Below are positions 9,901 through 16,124 of a DNA stretch of 21,124 bases, piece by piece. The translations under genes and the position numbers were made by a program. This stretch comes from Coptodactyla brooksi (Eukaryota; Arthropoda; Insecta; Coleoptera; Scarabaeidae): the NCBI GenBank assembly GCA_033557675.1, contig JAWQRM010000600.1, positions 1 through 21,124 of the forward strand, read 5' to 3'. The notes beneath the pieces were generated by a model. It saw only the letters and a program-made list of their open reading frames with translations. It was not told the DNA's origin and made no database searches. Each line of letters opens with the position of its first letter. The first letter of the stretch is position 1.

Positions 9901-11349
9901 AACACGACTAGACCTTTAACATATCCATATACTACGCCCATAGTCGAACCGTCACCTCCGTCAGAAAGCATGGAATCGGACGATACAGTATCGGAACGCT
10001 TGAATAGTCCTAAAATTGTGGATCCTAAACAGTTTAGCGTTATTTCGAGGTACACAAAGTCAGAGAGTAACCACTCAGATATGGAAATGCCGCAGAATAT
10101 CGCCAGTGATTTACGTAAAAGAAAATTATCGGTCGAAAGTAGTTTTTCCCCAAAAATATCGAGGACCGAAACGGAAGTGATCGACCTGTCGATGCCGTCA
10201 ATAAACGGAAGGAAAACGGATTATATATCAAATGGCTACCACCCCATGGAGGTCCCAGAGCAGAATATATGGAGAGCTAAAGAAATCGTTAATAATATCA
10301 TACGAAGTTGTGAACAGCCAGAAAATTCACCGAAAGCTTACGAAAGCGATGATAGAAGCAGCAATGACGATAGTCACCAGTACAGCATGAATTATATTAT
10401 CGCAGAAAAAACGCCAAATAAGTATAAACCAGTTGAGTATGATAACAGCGCAATGGAAACGTTGGCTGATATCGCGACAAAACAAGAAAAGCTAGAAAAG
10501 AATTCTGTGGCGAAAAACGTAGCTAGCGAATTTTTAAAACTGGCTACAAAGAACGAACAGAATGAAAGTTTACGTGAGGCTTTTATTTCAAATAGTAAAG
10601 AGGTGATTGTCAAACCAGAAGAAAATAAAAATTGCAATATCTGCATGAAGACTTTTAGCAAACCATCGCAGTTAAGGTACGTTTTACATTTTAAAATACC
10701 ATTAAGCGTATTAATATTTTTGTAATTTTGTAGATTGCACATGAATATTCATTATTTGGAAAGACCGTTTCGGTGCGATTCATGTTCAGTTAGTTTTAGG
10801 ACAAAAGGTCACTTACAGAAACACGAACGCAGTGCTAGTCATCACAATAAGGTAACATAATGTTTATTTAACTAAAAGATAAGCTTGCTCTCACTTCCTA
10901 TTCTATATTTCTCCTTATAATGATGACAAAAACAAAAATTGCTTTTTGTGTATTACAGTTAAGTTCCTCACCAAACCTATCGTCTTCGGAACCGAGACCA
11001 TTCAAGTGTTCAGATTGTAACATCGCATTTAGAATTCACGGGCATTTAGCGAAGCATTTGCGGGCAAAAATGCATATCATGAAACTGGAATGTCTTAACA
11101 AGATTCCGTTTGGACTGTATGCAGAGTTGGAACGCTCCAACAGCCTCCTAACGGAGATCAACACGGCGGATGTGGACCAATGTTTGGAAAGTTTAAAGGT
11201 ATACACAGCAAAATACCATTTTTTTAAATACAAATTGCACAACTGATCTTTTGTAGAAACTGGCGAAAAAAGTGTTTAACAACGATCCCAGCAAATTGTG
11301 TCAGCTGGGGCAACAATCTTCGGAAACTATAATCGGTATAGATAGTTAG
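929..11349 (+). CDS. shn: Schnurri (HIVEP/ZAS family) zinc-finger transcription factor, complete from the first ATG seen, 8 joined exons
   Basis: Joined coding spans: 929-3955, 4646-4745, 4806-4926, 6026-6189, 9581-10676, 10734-10851, 10959-11198, 11257-11349. Every junction has GT..AG and matching phase; the total is 4,959 nt, 1,652 aa plus stop. Eight zinc fingers are arranged 2+1+2+3: C2H2 pair I (Cys171 to His221), one C2HC finger (Cys413, Cys416, His429, Cys434), C2H2 pair II (Cys1049 to His1099) followed by a Ser/Asp/Glu-rich stretch, and a C-terminal triplet (Cys1489 to His1581). Pair II, with KKPSMLKKHIRTH and FSFKTKGNLTKHMKSKAH, is close to the ZAS domain of HIVEP1-3. The extra triplet is typical of Drosophila Schnurri. 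Known for the family: a nuclear cofactor of Mad/Medea in Dpp signalling that represses brinker through silencer elements. The spacers are low-complexity, rich in Ser, Pro, Asn and Lys. The true N terminus may lie in an upstream exon. Family assignment is very secure; function is by homology. Confidence 0.95.
3956..4645 (+). other. shn intron with three tandem donor sites and an early poly(A) signal
   Basis: GT at 3956 to AG at 4644-4645, 690 bp. Two further AAG|GTA donors at 3971 and 3989 lie in the same phase. The read-through frame stops at TGA 3992-3994, closely followed by AATAAA (3998-4003) and a GT-rich run (4005-4026). The rest is AT-rich with an A-run near 4030; I see no coding or mobile sequence in it. 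Confidence 0.8.
4646..4745 (+). CDS. shn: shn exon: linker before zinc-finger pair II
   Basis: 100-bp exon between acceptor TTGATTACAG and donor GAG|GTAAAA, entered in phase 0 and left with one base of a Gly codon. It encodes residues 1010-1042, ending in TYIRGR, which continues as GRGRYVCDQC in the next exon. An Arg/Gly-rich run just before the second pair also occurs in HIVEP proteins. No domain of its own. Confidence 0.9.
4806..4926 (+). CDS. shn: shn exon: zinc finger 4 and start of finger 5
   Basis: 121-bp exon between acceptor TTATCTGCAG and donor TCAG|GTAAGC; the preceding intron is only 60 bp. It encodes residues 1043-1082 plus two bases of Ser1083. It holds finger 4 (Cys1049, Cys1052, His1065, His1069), linker HSNDRPY and the two cysteines of finger 5 (Cys1077, Cys1080). 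The intron cuts finger 5 between its Cys pair and its helix. KKPSMLKKHIRTH is a near-exact ZAS signature. Confidence 0.95.
5012..5400 (-). pseudogene. piggyBac-family (DDE_Tnp_1_7) transposase remnant
   Basis: Read on the minus strand, about 5310-5012 gives a fairly continuous piggyBac frame: LKKGEIRAFQKGKVLVLKW, then DYNNTMGGVDRADR, then KKVFWHLID and a stop. The D-Y-N-x-x-M-G-G-V-D-x-A-D block is the strongest family signature and contains the conserved aspartate region. Residues between VDRADR and SYKKVFWHL appear deleted; there is a TAG after HLID and a frame break near 5320. The N-terminal half and terminal repeats were not found. It is a dead fragment antisense to shn. Family assignment is from remembered motifs. 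Confidence 0.82.
5575..5650 (-). repeat. tRNA-like sequence, probably a SINE head or tRNA pseudogene
   Basis: On the minus strand there is a good A box (TTAGCTCAGCAGTAAGAGC) and a B box close to consensus (GGTTTGAATCC, with T for C). The T arm pairs perfectly (GCAGG-TTTGAAT-CCTGC), and the outer 7-nt ends pair at six of seven positions. The anticodon region folds only as a 5-bp stem with a 4-nt loop, so no normal 7-nt anticodon loop forms. The spacing from the outer stem to the D arm is also too long. This fits a tRNA-derived SINE head, with a tail running toward 5400, better than a working tRNA. Confidence 0.65.
6026..6189 (+). CDS. shn: shn exon: rest of zinc finger 5 and acidic serine stretch
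   Basis: 164-bp exon, acceptor TTTTTGCAG, donor AGCG|GTAAAT. It completes Ser1083 and encodes 1084-1137 plus one base of Asp1138. FKTKGNLTKHMKSKAHTKN supplies the finger-5 helix (His1093, His1099). SSDSESEDS follows; an acidic Ser-rich stretch right after the second pair is a ZAS-domain hallmark. The frame stays open past the donor to TAG 6273-6275, so intron retention would add about 28 residues. Confidence 0.95.
6784..6826 (+). ncRNA. Hammerhead-ribozyme-like motif, copy 1 (degenerate)
   Basis: TTGATGA (6787-6793), one extra T, 6-bp helix GCTAAC/GTTAGC with 3-nt loop TTG, GAA (6810-6812), AC-GTGT-GTC (6813-6821). The 3' half GAAAC....GUC matches the small stem III and cleavage triplet of type I hammerheads. 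C3 of CUGAUGA is U, there is an extra U before helix II, and the nearest flanks (GCCC and GTTG) do not pair as stem I. Probably inactive. Confidence 0.4.
6868..7326. repeat. Inverted-repeat-bounded segment
   Basis: A 20-bp perfect inverted repeat lies at 6868-6887 (GTTACAAAGCCAAAGGTTCC) and 7307-7326, enclosing 419 bp. A diverged plus-strand copy of the right arm is at 17168-17187 (GGAACCTTTGATTTTGTAGC), also next to a hammerhead-like motif, so the arm belongs to a dispersed repeat family. The inside is AT-rich without an open frame. It could be one foldback element or two head-to-head copies. Confidence 0.6.
7236..7277 (+). ncRNA. Hammerhead-like motif, weak copy with pairing stem I
   Basis: AGCTT (7236-7240), CTGAGAA (7241-7247), TGGCC...AGAT, GAAAC (7263-7267), TG, GTC (7270-7272), AAGCT (7273-7277). 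The outer AGCTT and AAGCT pair perfectly, as stem I would. Helix II is degenerate, the core reads CUGAGAA, and the stem III loop is only 2 nt. Recorded because its order of parts matches the other copies. Confidence 0.25.
7332..7455 (+). repeat. Long hairpin enclosing a hammerhead-like core
   Basis: Arms of 23 bp at 7332-7354 and 7433-7455 are complementary with one mismatch. The 78-nt loop holds TTGACAA (7379-7385), hairpin GTCGA/TCGAC (7387-7391 and 7397-7401), GAA (7402-7404), AT-GTGC and ATC (7411-7413), then GAGC. The outer arms act like a very long stem I. The core differs from CUGAUGA, so catalysis is doubtful, but AUC is an allowed cleavage triplet. Confidence 0.6.
7518..7902 (+). repeat. 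Copy A of the triplicated intron 3' end
   Basis: From about 7547 this matches copies B and C, sharing CCAAATATTAAAAAATCTAA, GAATAAAGTATCAGTAACTT and GTGTGAAAGCATATTTAATA. It ends in AATTAATTTCAG|ATGA, an acceptor plus only the first four exon bases. Spliced in the normal phase it would meet a stop at once (GAT GAT TAA). It is the most diverged of the three, and its left end is unclear. Confidence 0.75.
7974..8417. mobile_element. Foldback MITE, 444 bp
   Basis: Perfect 15-bp terminal inverted repeats, ATAGTGGACTGGATA at 7974-7988 and its complement at 8403-8417. Inside, imperfect complementary arms (about 8023-8133 and 8204-8318; shared stretches such as AGTTAAAATTGATAAAATCAC) and a central hairpin around TGTTAAGTGTGATGTG (near 8170-8205) let the whole unit fold back. 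No open frame. No clear target-site duplication was found, so the superfamily is undetermined. It separates repeat copies A and B. Confidence 0.75.
8408..9089 (+). repeat. Copy B of the triplicated intron 3' end, with a piece of the next exon
   Basis: Starts in the MITE's right terminal repeat (AGTCCACTAT) and runs about 680 bp to a copy of the splice acceptor, here TTAATTTTAG (9054-9063). The next 26 bp (9064-9089) copy the start of the coding exon at 9581 with 24 of 26 bases identical. The match then stops and AGTCCACTAT recurs. Its decoy acceptor would keep the frame for 9 codons (DESSSKNQE) and then read non-homologous sequence to a stop. Confidence 0.88.
9104..9606 (+). repeat. Copy C of the triplicated unit, ending in the real exon
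   Basis: Begins with AGTCCACCATATTAACTCTG and aligns with copy B through AACAGTAGTAATAGAAATAG, GAAATAAATGTGACTTAGAG and GTTGAATAAAGCATCAGTA. About 150 bp present in A and B, between TTTTGTCTC and GAAAGCATATTTAATA, are missing. It leads straight into the acceptor at 9579-9580 and the true exon. A small open frame at 9214-9408 has a diverged counterpart in copy B and is judged chance. Confidence 0.85.
9581..10676 (+). CDS. shn: shn exon: linker and start of C-terminal finger triplet
   Basis: 1,096-bp exon, acceptor TTAATTTCAG, donor TTAAG|GTACGT. It completes Asp1138, encodes 1139-1502 and two bases of Arg1503. It continues the acidic Ser run (DESSSKNQEQQERE), contains VIDLS (1337-1341; PxDLS/CtBP-like), and ends with Cys1489 and Cys1492 of finger 6 (NCNICMKTFSKPSQLR). 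The upstream ATG at 9541 is intronic and not used. The first 26 bases have a near-copy about 517 bp upstream. Confidence 0.93.
10734..10851 (+). CDS. shn: shn exon: fingers 6-7 of the C-terminal triplet
   Basis: 118-bp exon after a 57-bp intron, acceptor ATTTTGTAG, donor AATAAG|GTAACA, leaving in phase 0. Encodes the rest of Arg1503 and 1504-1542. His1505 and His1509 finish finger 6; linker YLERPF; finger 7 uses Cys1517, Cys1520, His1533, His1539. Again the intron splits a finger between its Cys pair and helix, as in pair II. Confidence 0.93.
10959..11198 (+). CDS. shn: shn exon: finger 8 and conserved C-terminal tail
   Basis: 240-bp exon, acceptor GTATTACAG, donor TTAAAG|GTATAC, phase 0 at both ends. 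Encodes 1543-1622. RPFKCSDCNIAFRIHGHLAKHLRAKMH is finger 8 (Cys1559, Cys1562, His1575, His1581). It is followed by KIPFGLYAELERS, a Schnurri/HIVEP-like tail. The ATG at 10920 upstream is intronic. Confidence 0.93.
11257..11349 (+). CDS. shn: shn last coding exon
   Basis: After a 58-bp intron (acceptor ATCTTTTGTAG) the phase-0 frame encodes 30 residues, KLAKKVFNNDPSKLCQLGQQ and ten more, to TAG at 11347-11349. No domain. Retention of this intron would instead extend the frame to the TGA at 11244-11246. The protein end at 1652 is inferred from frame and splice sites only. Confidence 0.85.
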   Translation, partial: KLAKKVFNNDPSKLCQLGQQSSETIIGIDS

Positions 11350-11790
11350 CAGTAAGTGATAAAAAAAAACATTTTATTTTATACTATTAAGTAAAAAAAA
11401 AGACTGAATCAAACGAATGAGATACTAGTTTTTTTTTCTAAAAAGAATATTAAAGATACAACAAAAAAAATCAACACGTGAATATATAGATGATATATAT
11501 ATATATATATTATTATTATAGAACTGAATATTTTTCGTGCTATATTGGAAAAGAGGAAAATATTGATAGTCTTGTAGCTTTTAAATGTACGTCATTCTCA
11601 TTGTGTCAAAACTTTTTATGTGATATAAAAGTAAGTTTTCTGTACATATGTTTAGTTTGTACTTTATATTACGAACATAACTGCTAAATAAATTTTAAGA
11701 AAACAACTTGTAAAAAGTTTAAGAAATTAATGTAATAATTGATATGTTGTTAATTGGCAATTGTTTTTAAATGGCTTGAAAATAAATGAA
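11350..11790 (+). terminator. shn 3' UTR with candidate poly(A) signals
   Basis: AATAAA hexamers lie at 11687-11692 and 11781-11786, after an AT-rich, T- and A-run-rich stretch with no further open shn frame. Either could be the cleavage signal; the second is followed by T/G-rich sequence (11806-11870). Assignment is from motif and position only. Confidence 0.6.
11487..11520. repeat. TA / TTA microsatellite in the 3' UTR
   Basis: TAGATGATATATATATATAT followed by TATTATTATTATAG: a short dinucleotide run passing into a trinucleotide run. Simple-sequence repeat, no function implied. Confidence 0.85.
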
Positions 11791-12404
11791 AATTTTCAGG
11801 TAAATATTTCTTCGTGTGAGATTTTGTTACTTCCCGTTTTTATAAACTCCTATTGGGTATTTGTTTAGTTTTTATTATGACCTATTACGTTTACTAGTTC
11901 TCTTATGTGAATATACGTTAAGTTTGAACCGCCGCGCGAGTGTTTGGTTGGGTCATTGTACATATATACGATCATTGTCTTATTGTTTAACTGTAGTGAC
12001 TAATTTACTGAAAATTCAACTGTTAATTACATTTATATTGTTGAGAAAGTACAACATTATTGTTAAATATATTTTTGTTCAGTAAAGCTTCTGTGTATTA
12101 TTTTCGCCTGTTAATTTTTCTTAATATCTTACAGCGATAATATCACCTACATCTAAGTTAAAGCTTTCTAAAGCTTTAAAACTGGTCTAAAAAGGTTCCA
12201 TTATACTTTAATAATAATAGTTTAATATGTTAAAATGTTTGGTTGCGTGCGCTTCGAGATCTGCCGATCTTATTAATGCTGGTAGGTTTTTTGTCTTAGG
12301 GATTCTTAAAAAATGCAGTTTTTTAAGAATGACGAAGTTGAATTTTAGGTGTAACTTTTAGAGGAAATTTACAATTAATAACTGATATATTGAATCTTGA
12401 AACG
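11791..12404. other. AT-rich intergenic stretch
   Basis: A chance open frame at 11861-12085 has no recognisable protein features. No repeats or mobile elements identified. It may include the end of a longer shn 3' UTR. Confidence 0.6.
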
Positions 12405-13187
12405 GCATATGATTTTTTTACATCAGAACCAATTATAGTAATAGTCAATGACACCAATTTTCAGTCACTCAGAAGAAATAAACCTGCTAATATGACTACT
12501 CTGGATATATAACATTTTTTAGGTATTTGTCTGTGCATGTTGGCTTCTGGCCTTCTAATAAAAATTAAAACCAATTCTTTATTTCAATGATAATATAATG
12601 CTTGAAAAAATTAATTCCCAGTATAACAAAATATTGCAACTGAGCTAAACAAAGTATTTTCGTTGATTTGTCAAATAGTAAGTTACGGACAAATATGTCC
12701 CACAATATAATGAAACCACACAAATGGACATTTAAAATATTTTGTGCTGTGTGGTACTCATGGATTCACATGCAATTTTGAAATATTGTAGTAAGATCTA
12801 CATGAGTTATACCAAGGAATCCGCACCTTTCATTGCCTGCATGGAAAATAAAGGTATACATATATTGCGTACCAGTCAAAGAAAGAGTAAACTTATTGAG
12901 GAAAAAAAATCAAATAGGTACCTCATGGTTCCATGGAAGAATAGATAGCAAATATTGATGGATTTTATATTGGTTTTGTAAGTTGGATGGATAATGGAGT
13001 CGTAACCCATATGTCATCCTGTCATGGTGAATTACCCCATCATGATATGCAAAGGTTTGATAAACAAAAGAAAGAGGTAATTACTGTACCTTGCTTCAAT
13101 GTAAGTATTGAGTACAATAGGCATGTGGGAGGCATTAACTTATTGGGCAGTGGTATTGGGAGGTACAAAAAGATTGTTATCAAATAA
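12405..13187 (+). pseudogene. piggyBac-family transposase remnant, frameshifted
   Basis: Pieces in shifting plus-strand frames follow piggyBac order: VNDTNFQSLRRNKPANMT (near 12450) then HFLGICLCM; KPHKWTFKIF (near 12715) then VLCGTHGFTCNFEI; ENKGIHILRT (near 12850); WMDNGVVTHMSSCHGELP (from 12984) and FNVSIEYNRHVGGINLLGSG (13100-13162), ending GRYKKIVIK. The N-R-H-V-G-G-I-N-L-L block corresponds to N-x-x-M-G-G-V-D-L-L, with the conserved Asp now Asn. Many stops and frame changes show long decay. It stops 13 bp before the mariner-type element at 13201. It is more similar to a different piggyBac subgroup than the copy at 5 kb. Confidence 0.8.
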
Positions 13188-13200
13188 ATGTCTGGTTATT

Positions 13201-13898
13201 ATCGTTCTACGTACACCTATTTTTTTAACTATTAACAATAAATGTTTATGTATCCCTTTCCGAACGTTTAAGTTCGACTTACAAACAAAAACTTCATTGT
13301 TACTAAAATAAAAGATCATTCTAAAATAAAATAATTCTAATATTTACAAATAAACCTAAATGGAAGATTCAAACAGGTCCCACAAAAAGAAATCATTTGG
13401 TGATAAATTTGGCGATCTAGGGGGCCAAATGGTGCTGCCACTTCTGCTAATAATACGATGAGGGAAAGTATTTCTCAGAAATTCTCGCACCCTCATCGCA
13501 TTATGAGCAGGACAACCATCGTGCTGAAACCAAACCTCGTCAATGTTGAGTGGGACGTTCCAGATAGCAGGAATCACTTAGTTCTACAATAATTCTAAAT
13601 ATTTGTCGGCATTTAGGTGTGATCGATGAAGAAAGGTCCAATGATGAAATCACCTAAAATTCCAGTCCAAACATTCAGCTTTTGTGGATACTGCGTTCGA
13701 GTAGCAACAGTTAGATGCTTATTTTCCTGACCCCAATATCAATTAGTTTTATTTGTAATTCATTTGTATTTCATTTTAGAATGACCTTTTATTTTAGTAA
13801 GAAGGAACTTTTTGTTTGTCCGTCGAACTTAAACGTTCGAAAAGAGATACATAAACATTTATTGTTAGTAGTTAAAAAATAAGTGTACGTAGGACGAT
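13201..13898. mobile_element. Non-autonomous mariner-type element with long inverted repeats
   Basis: The left arm (13201 to about 13350) and right arm (about 13745 to 13898) are inverted repeats of about 150 bp with good identity. They share ATCGTYCTACGTACAC ends, a block reading AACAATAAATGTTTATGTAT and the small palindrome CGAACGTTTAAGTTCG. The ~390-bp middle holds a minus-strand Tc1/mariner transposase fragment (separate entry). Flanking bases (ATT left, GTA right) do not give a clean TA duplication. It looks like an internally deleted copy of a full-length element. Confidence 0.82.
13370..13740 (-). pseudogene. Tc1/mariner transposase fragment, DD41D spacing
   Basis: On the minus strand one frame reads YWGQENKHL ... 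LNVWTGILGDFIIGPFFID (about 13740-13622); after stops and a frame change it resumes as VPLNIDEVWFQHDGCPAHNA ... WPPRSPNLSPNDFFLW (13556-13378). WFQHDG carries the second catalytic Asp and SPND the third, with 41 residues between, so both late catalytic aspartates survive. The Asp of the usual PDL is Asn. The first catalytic Asp and the N-terminal DNA-binding half are missing. DD41D spacing is known for rosa-like mariner relatives; placement there is inference. Confidence 0.85.
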
Positions 13899-14167
13899 GT
13901 AAAGATGCGCTATATGTACATGCCACCAGCGTATCAGAAAGGAACTAACAATAAGCGTTCGCGCGTCGGTCTGGCAAACGTGGGCTGGTGGGGTATATAT
14001 AGACAACGATTTAAAAATGTTTTGAAATCCTAAATAAGAATCCATAATAGTTATATTGATTGAATGAAGGCACTTTTCTTTACATATGCATTTAGGTGCG
14101 TTTGGTGATAGAAAAGAACAGTCAAACCTTTCATGTGGCTCAATACCAAAAAGCTGATAGAACATTT

Positions 14168-14500
14168 TCCAAGCGGAAAAATATACATATTTCATGGTGT
14201 TAATACATTTTTCAACAAAACTGTTATTAATAGGCACTTTTTTGTAATAATGTTAGATCCATAACCGTTTATGATCCACATTCCTTTGATCGCAGTTACA
14301 CGTGTTACAGCAGATTTATCGCCGTTACACCAATTCGAAATATTCCTTGGAAATTTGACACTGCCTGTGTATTTACCAGCGCTTGTATCAAAGCAAGCAT
14401 TTTATATCAAATTTTCTACACCGTCATAAAACTCGCAAATATATGTACCGGATGCTGATTTTAAAAATAGCAAAGCGTCATTGGCCGTAACAAATGTAGG
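14168..14500 (-). pseudogene. Unidentified broken reading frame, possibly a secreted or cysteine-bearing protein
   Basis: Minus strand from 14500: 32 codons (PTFVTANDALLF ... GTYICEFYDGVENLI), a TAA (14402-14404), then 68 codons in the same frame (NACFDTSAGKYTGSVKFP, NWCNGDKSAVTRVTAIKG, MWIINGYGSN) to TGA 14168-14170. Composition is protein-like, with Cys, Trp, Gly and Asp, and unlike the Ile/Leu/Tyr-rich chance frames around it. I do not recognise the family. It could be one exon of a decayed gene or a retrocopy. Confidence 0.35.
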
Positions 14501-15090
14501 TATAACTCAAATTTTAATAGCATGCACTCGACTGTTTTATTTCCAGGCATACATAATTCAAATATGTTCGAAAAATTGCTTGAGCAGATATTTTTGCACA
14601 ACTACTTTGTAACTATGTTGTTTAAAATGTGGCACTATTTCCAGAAAAAAAGTTCCTGTCTTGAACAACACAAGTACAAATTATTAGTGGAATATTGCAA
14701 ATATAATAAAACGATATCGAACTAATAAATTAATATCACACAAGAACGAAGTACTTGATTGAATTACATTTGCTGTCTAACGAGCATCCAATTTGCTGTA
14801 TACTACAGTAAATACTAAACGAGTAGAATGTATGTATTTTAACTCTATTAATTTATTAATGGTTTGGCAATATCACGTTTCAGTGTACAAAAGTGTGCAG
14901 GGCTAATTTAATTATCGATTGATGTGTATCCGCATGGATGAAAATGGTTACAGTGGCAAGGTTTCCACAACATGACCTTGAGCCTAATTGTGCTCTCCAC
15001 AAATTTGCAAGCGTTAAATGGATCGGTCTGAAGATGTGCAACTTCGATGGCATAGATTTGTAGTCGATCAACCATGATACGTCGCTAATT
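14501..15090. other. Stretch without recognisable content
   Basis: AT-rich. Open frames at 14522-14725 (+) and 14880-15122 (-) show no family features. No repeats seen. Confidence 0.55.
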
Positions 15091-15091
15091 A

Positions 15092-15394
15092 TAAGCAACA
15101 AGAATTGCACACAGTATAACAATTAAATAAAGAGAATTTTTTAGATAAAAAACACTTTGAACTATGTTCAAAAGTTATTTTTTGTTCAAAATAGGTTCCA
15201 TTTAACTCAATACACTTTCTAGCATGATGAGCCAATGTATGCATAGATTTTTGTATGCCATCCTTAGGAATGGCCTTTAGTACCTGCGTCACAGCTGCTT
15301 GAATGGCTGAAATACCATCATAAAACAAACCTTTCATCGCAATTTTCAGTGCAGGGAAAGGAAAATAGTAACACGGTGATATATCAGGCGAACA
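15092..15394 (-). pseudogene. Mariner-family transposase C-terminal fragment
   Basis: The minus-strand frame opens as CSPDISPCYYFPFPALKIAM (15394 down to 15335), then AIQAAVTQVLKAIPKDGIQK and HHARKCIELNGTYFEQK. This is the YSPDLxPCDFFLFPxLK ... CIxxxGxYFE end of mariner transposases. The third catalytic Asp (PCDFF) is replaced by Tyr (PCYYF). Upstream sequence is lost at about 15394, so only the last quarter remains. Different subfamily from the 13.4-kb fragment. No terminal repeats found. Confidence 0.85.
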
Positions 15395-15519
15395 CTTTTA
15401 TAAAATGAGATTTGTTTTTTTTCTGTTTAAGCATACTAACAGAATTGAAAGGAAACAGTTTAAAAATAATTAGAGTAGGAGTGAGGTATATAATTCAGGC
15501 GTACAGTTTAGTTTTCATT

Positions 15520-15563
15520 CTCCTGAAGAAGGTTTATTAGATAAACCGAACCATATGTCGAGT
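15520..15563 (+). ncRNA. Hammerhead-ribozyme-like motif with a strong helix II
   Basis: CTC (15520-15522), CTGAAGA (15523-15529), extra A, GGTTTAT/ATAAACC helix of 7 perfect pairs with loop TAG, GAA (15548-15550), CC-ATAT-GTC (15551-15559), GAG (15560-15562). CTC and GAG pair as a short stem I. Against activity: one extra base before helix II, and C where the hammerhead has A after GAA. The order of parts is the same as in the copies at 6787 and 17292. Confidence 0.4.
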
Positions 15564-16010
15564 ATCAAAACAGTGCTTTTGTGCGCAAAACAGCGCAAAA
15601 CAAAATTCTGGCGTCGTCTGGTTTTTTTATTGTTCGTCACCATTAATCAACGAACGCCTGACATTTTGCTTTATTCCAAGCATTCTACTTCTATAATGAT
15701 TTCTTTCGCTATCGACAATCCATATCGACAAACCATTTTTTGATATCCTTAGACCATTAGAAAGGGCATCTTTTAGGTGATTTAATAGATACTGATGTTG
15801 GATTTATGAAAGTGCGTTTAAGAACTAATGTGAAAATAGTTTTGTTTCAGTCGAACCGAAAATTGTGTACCAGTGAAACAAGACTTTGAAAAGAGGTGAT
15901 GTTCGATTTTTAATTATCTTATACTCGTAGAATATCGACTCGCAAACTTAAGTCTACTGCTAAGGGAGTATTGTACCGGGAGTGTACTGTAACTCCCTGT
16001 CAAATTTCAG
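15564..16010. other. Stretch without recognisable content
   Basis: Open frame 15555-15743 has no family features; its rather charged, mixed composition may reflect old mobile DNA. Nothing else seen. Confidence 0.5.
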
Positions 16011-16124
16011 GAGGAAGTTCTGGAGAATTTCCGACACGCTGAAATAAAAAAGGACATGTTCTGTTATGCAAAACTACCTGACGCAGACACCAGGAAAGTT
16101 CCTCAAACAGAGGATTTTGATTAA
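16011..16124 (+). other. Short protein-like open stretch behind an acceptor-like site, unidentified
   Basis: AAATTTCAG is followed by 37 codons, EEVLENFRHAEIKKDMFCYA then KLPDADTRKVPQTEDFD, to TAA (16122-16124). Charged, protein-like composition stands out from neighbouring noise. The frame is closed upstream by TAA at 15990. No family recognised. May be an exon or retrocopy remnant, or chance. Confidence 0.25.

Noticed and set aside
13872..14237. 121-aa minus-strand frame
   Set aside because: Partly overlaps the mariner inverted repeat and partly lies out of frame with the more protein-like frame at 14168-14500; no family motif.
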